Shown here: positions 5,546 to 6,168 of the stretch, piece by piece | How the letters are laid out: every line of letters begins with the position of its first letter | Numbering within the stretch: the first letter of the stretch is position 1 | NCBI GenBank assembly: GCA_934254755.1 | Contig: CAKQMM010000075.1 | Location: 1 to 6,168, forward strand | Length of the DNA: 6,168 nt | Source of the DNA: an uncultured Clostridia bacterium | GTDB taxonomy: Bacteria; Bacillota; Clostridia; Christensenellales; Borkfalkiaceae | Direction of reading: 5' to 3' | The notes under the pieces: model-generated | Told to the model about the DNA's origin: nothing | Databases searched by the model: none | What the model saw: only the letters and a program-made list of their open reading frames with translations | Position numbers and translations under genes: made by a program

Positions 5546-6094
5546 ATGAAAAAACTACTCACACTCATTCTCACAGTTGCTCTATCGCTAGCAGCCGTAT
5601 TCTCGCTTACCGCGTGCGGCAATAAAAAAGACCCGAACAAAATTTACGTCGGCATGGAGTGCGGATACGCGCCTTTCAACTTTACGCAGATGGCCGAAGG
5701 CGACGGCGCGGTTAAAATCAGCAACGCGCAAGGCTATGCCAACGGCTACGACGTTATGATAGCGAAAAAAATCGCCGAAGAAACGGGAAAAGAGCTCGTT
5801 ATCGTTCAGTACGAATTCGACGCGCTTATAAACGCCGTTAAATCGGGCGCGCTCGACTTTATCATCGCGGGCATGAGCCCGACGGCAAAAAGGCTTGAAA
5901 GCGTCGACTTTTCGGACGCATATTACGAAAGCCAACTCGTTATAGTCGTCAGAAAAGACGGGAACTTCGCTAACGCCGCGAACCTTGACGACTTTAGCGG
6001 CGCGAAAATAGCCGCGCAGATAGGGACCTTCCACGACGACGCGCTTCAAGCGCAAGCCGCCGCTCACGGAATTATCCCCCAAACCCCGCTCTGA
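5546..6094 (+). pseudogene. Lysine-regulated amino acid ABC transporter solute-binding lipoprotein, truncated by an IS
   Basis: The protein starts with a lipoprotein signal peptide (MKK, a hydrophobic core, lipobox LTAC with Cys24) and would be anchored outside the membrane. The mature part is a family-3 solute-binding protein (SBP_bac_3): VGMECGYAPFNF (35-46), GYDVMIAKKIA (67-77), then AGMSPTAKR with Arg116 and VDFSDAYY, the usual amino-acid-binding blocks. Such proteins are normally about 250-280 residues; this one stops at 182, part way through the second lobe. Codon 182 ends at 6091 and the next three bases, TGA, are the first bases of an IS3-family terminal repeat, so the stop comes from the insertion. 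The missing half should include the rest of lobe two and the return strands, so binding is probably lost. An AAGGAG site lies nine bases upstream. Lysine as substrate is inferred from the riboswitch. Permease and ATPase genes are not in the window. Confidence 0.88.
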
Positions 6095-6126
6095 AGTGAC
6101 CCCAAAAGTTTAGACAAAATTAAATA

Positions 6127-6168
6127 TTAAATGTTTTGTGAGTGAGTTCGGTATTGCACCGGACTCAT
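6127..6168 (-). CDS. IS3-family transposase (OrfB), C-terminal end
   Basis: The last 13 codons are visible and read MSPVQYRTHSQNI before TAA. The 'SPVQYR' motif closes the integrase (rve) domain of IS150-type OrfB transposases, where it follows a 'NxxRxxxxLxG' segment that lies outside the window. The methionine shown is almost certainly internal and the gene continues to the right. Stop to IS end is about 35 bases, normal for these elements. Confidence 0.8.
   Translation of the reverse strand: MSPVQYRTHSQNI
6143..6167. repeat. Hairpin inside the IS right end
   Basis: Ten-base arms (TGAGTTCGGT / ACCGGACTCA, one G-U type mismatch) flank a five-base loop, within the last transposase codons. 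Such structures near IS ends can limit transcription or translation entering from outside; that role is inferred. Confidence 0.5.

Larger units (their letters stand above)
6092..6168 (-). mobile_element. IS3-family (IS150-like) insertion sequence, right end only
   Basis: The break in the solute-binding gene is followed by TGAAGTGACCCCAAAAGTTT and AGACA (6092-6116), which resembles the terminal inverted repeat of IS150-group elements: it begins TG and carries the ACCCC-AAAAGTT-AGACA pattern. The minus strand next to it encodes a transposase C-terminus pointing toward this end, so this is the transposase-distal (right) end. The other end lies beyond the window, so the target duplication cannot be checked. 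Confidence 0.85.

Noticed and set aside
5143..5640. 165-residue minus-strand open frame
   Set aside because: It overlaps the promoter, the riboswitch and the signal peptide coding region, is rich in Phe/Lys from AT-rich DNA, and has no domain pattern or ribosome binding site.
5588..6082. 164-residue minus-strand open frame opposite the solute-binding gene
   Set aside because: It is a shadow of a clearly recognisable SBP_bac_3 frame; its composition is Arg/Val-rich without motifs.

Overview
The window looks like chromosomal DNA of an anaerobic, fermentative Gram-positive bacterium, most likely an uncultured Clostridia-type member of the Bacillota. This is inferred from strong AGGAG-type ribosome binding sites, AT-rich spacers with near-consensus sigma-A promoters, a transcription-terminating lysine riboswitch, a lipoprotein signal peptide, and a pyruvate formate-lyase (PFL) system with sequence typical of that group. 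No rRNA, tRNA or CRISPR array is visible.

Layout: the left two thirds is on the minus strand. From right to left along transcription it reads: an SGNH/GDSL hydrolase with its own promoter and terminator (3974-5162); then a promoter at about 3789-3817 preceded by a cluster of palindromes (3872-3915); then an apparent operon of PFL-activating enzyme (3031-3759), thioredoxin-like protein (2708-3034), PFL catalytic core (538-2571) and a 77-residue glycyl radical domain protein (227-460), closed by a strong terminator (191-220). The first residues of a histidine phosphatase follow on the same strand (1-80). The right end is on the plus strand: a promoter, a complete lysine riboswitch with antiterminator and terminator, and a lipoprotein solute-binding protein gene (5546-6094). 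That gene is cut short by the end of an IS3-family (IS150-like) insertion sequence, whose transposase C-terminus runs off the window.

The most interesting system is the PFL operon. The large PFL protein (677 aa) stops, with two tandem in-frame stop codons, exactly where the C-terminal glycyl radical domain should begin. That domain (RVSGYAV motif, Gly52) is a separate downstream gene with its own GGAGG site. The pieces add to 754 residues and align end to end with single-chain PFL without loss or overlap, and they lie in different reading frames. This looks like an obligate two-part PFL. In E. coli, by contrast, GrcA/YfiD is a spare part for a full-length enzyme. The catalytic Cys pair also sits in a CxxCCxxC cluster, and a thioredoxin-like gene lies inside the operon. 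Together these suggest, as inference, a fermentative enzyme adapted to oxidative damage by a replaceable radical subunit and thiol repair.
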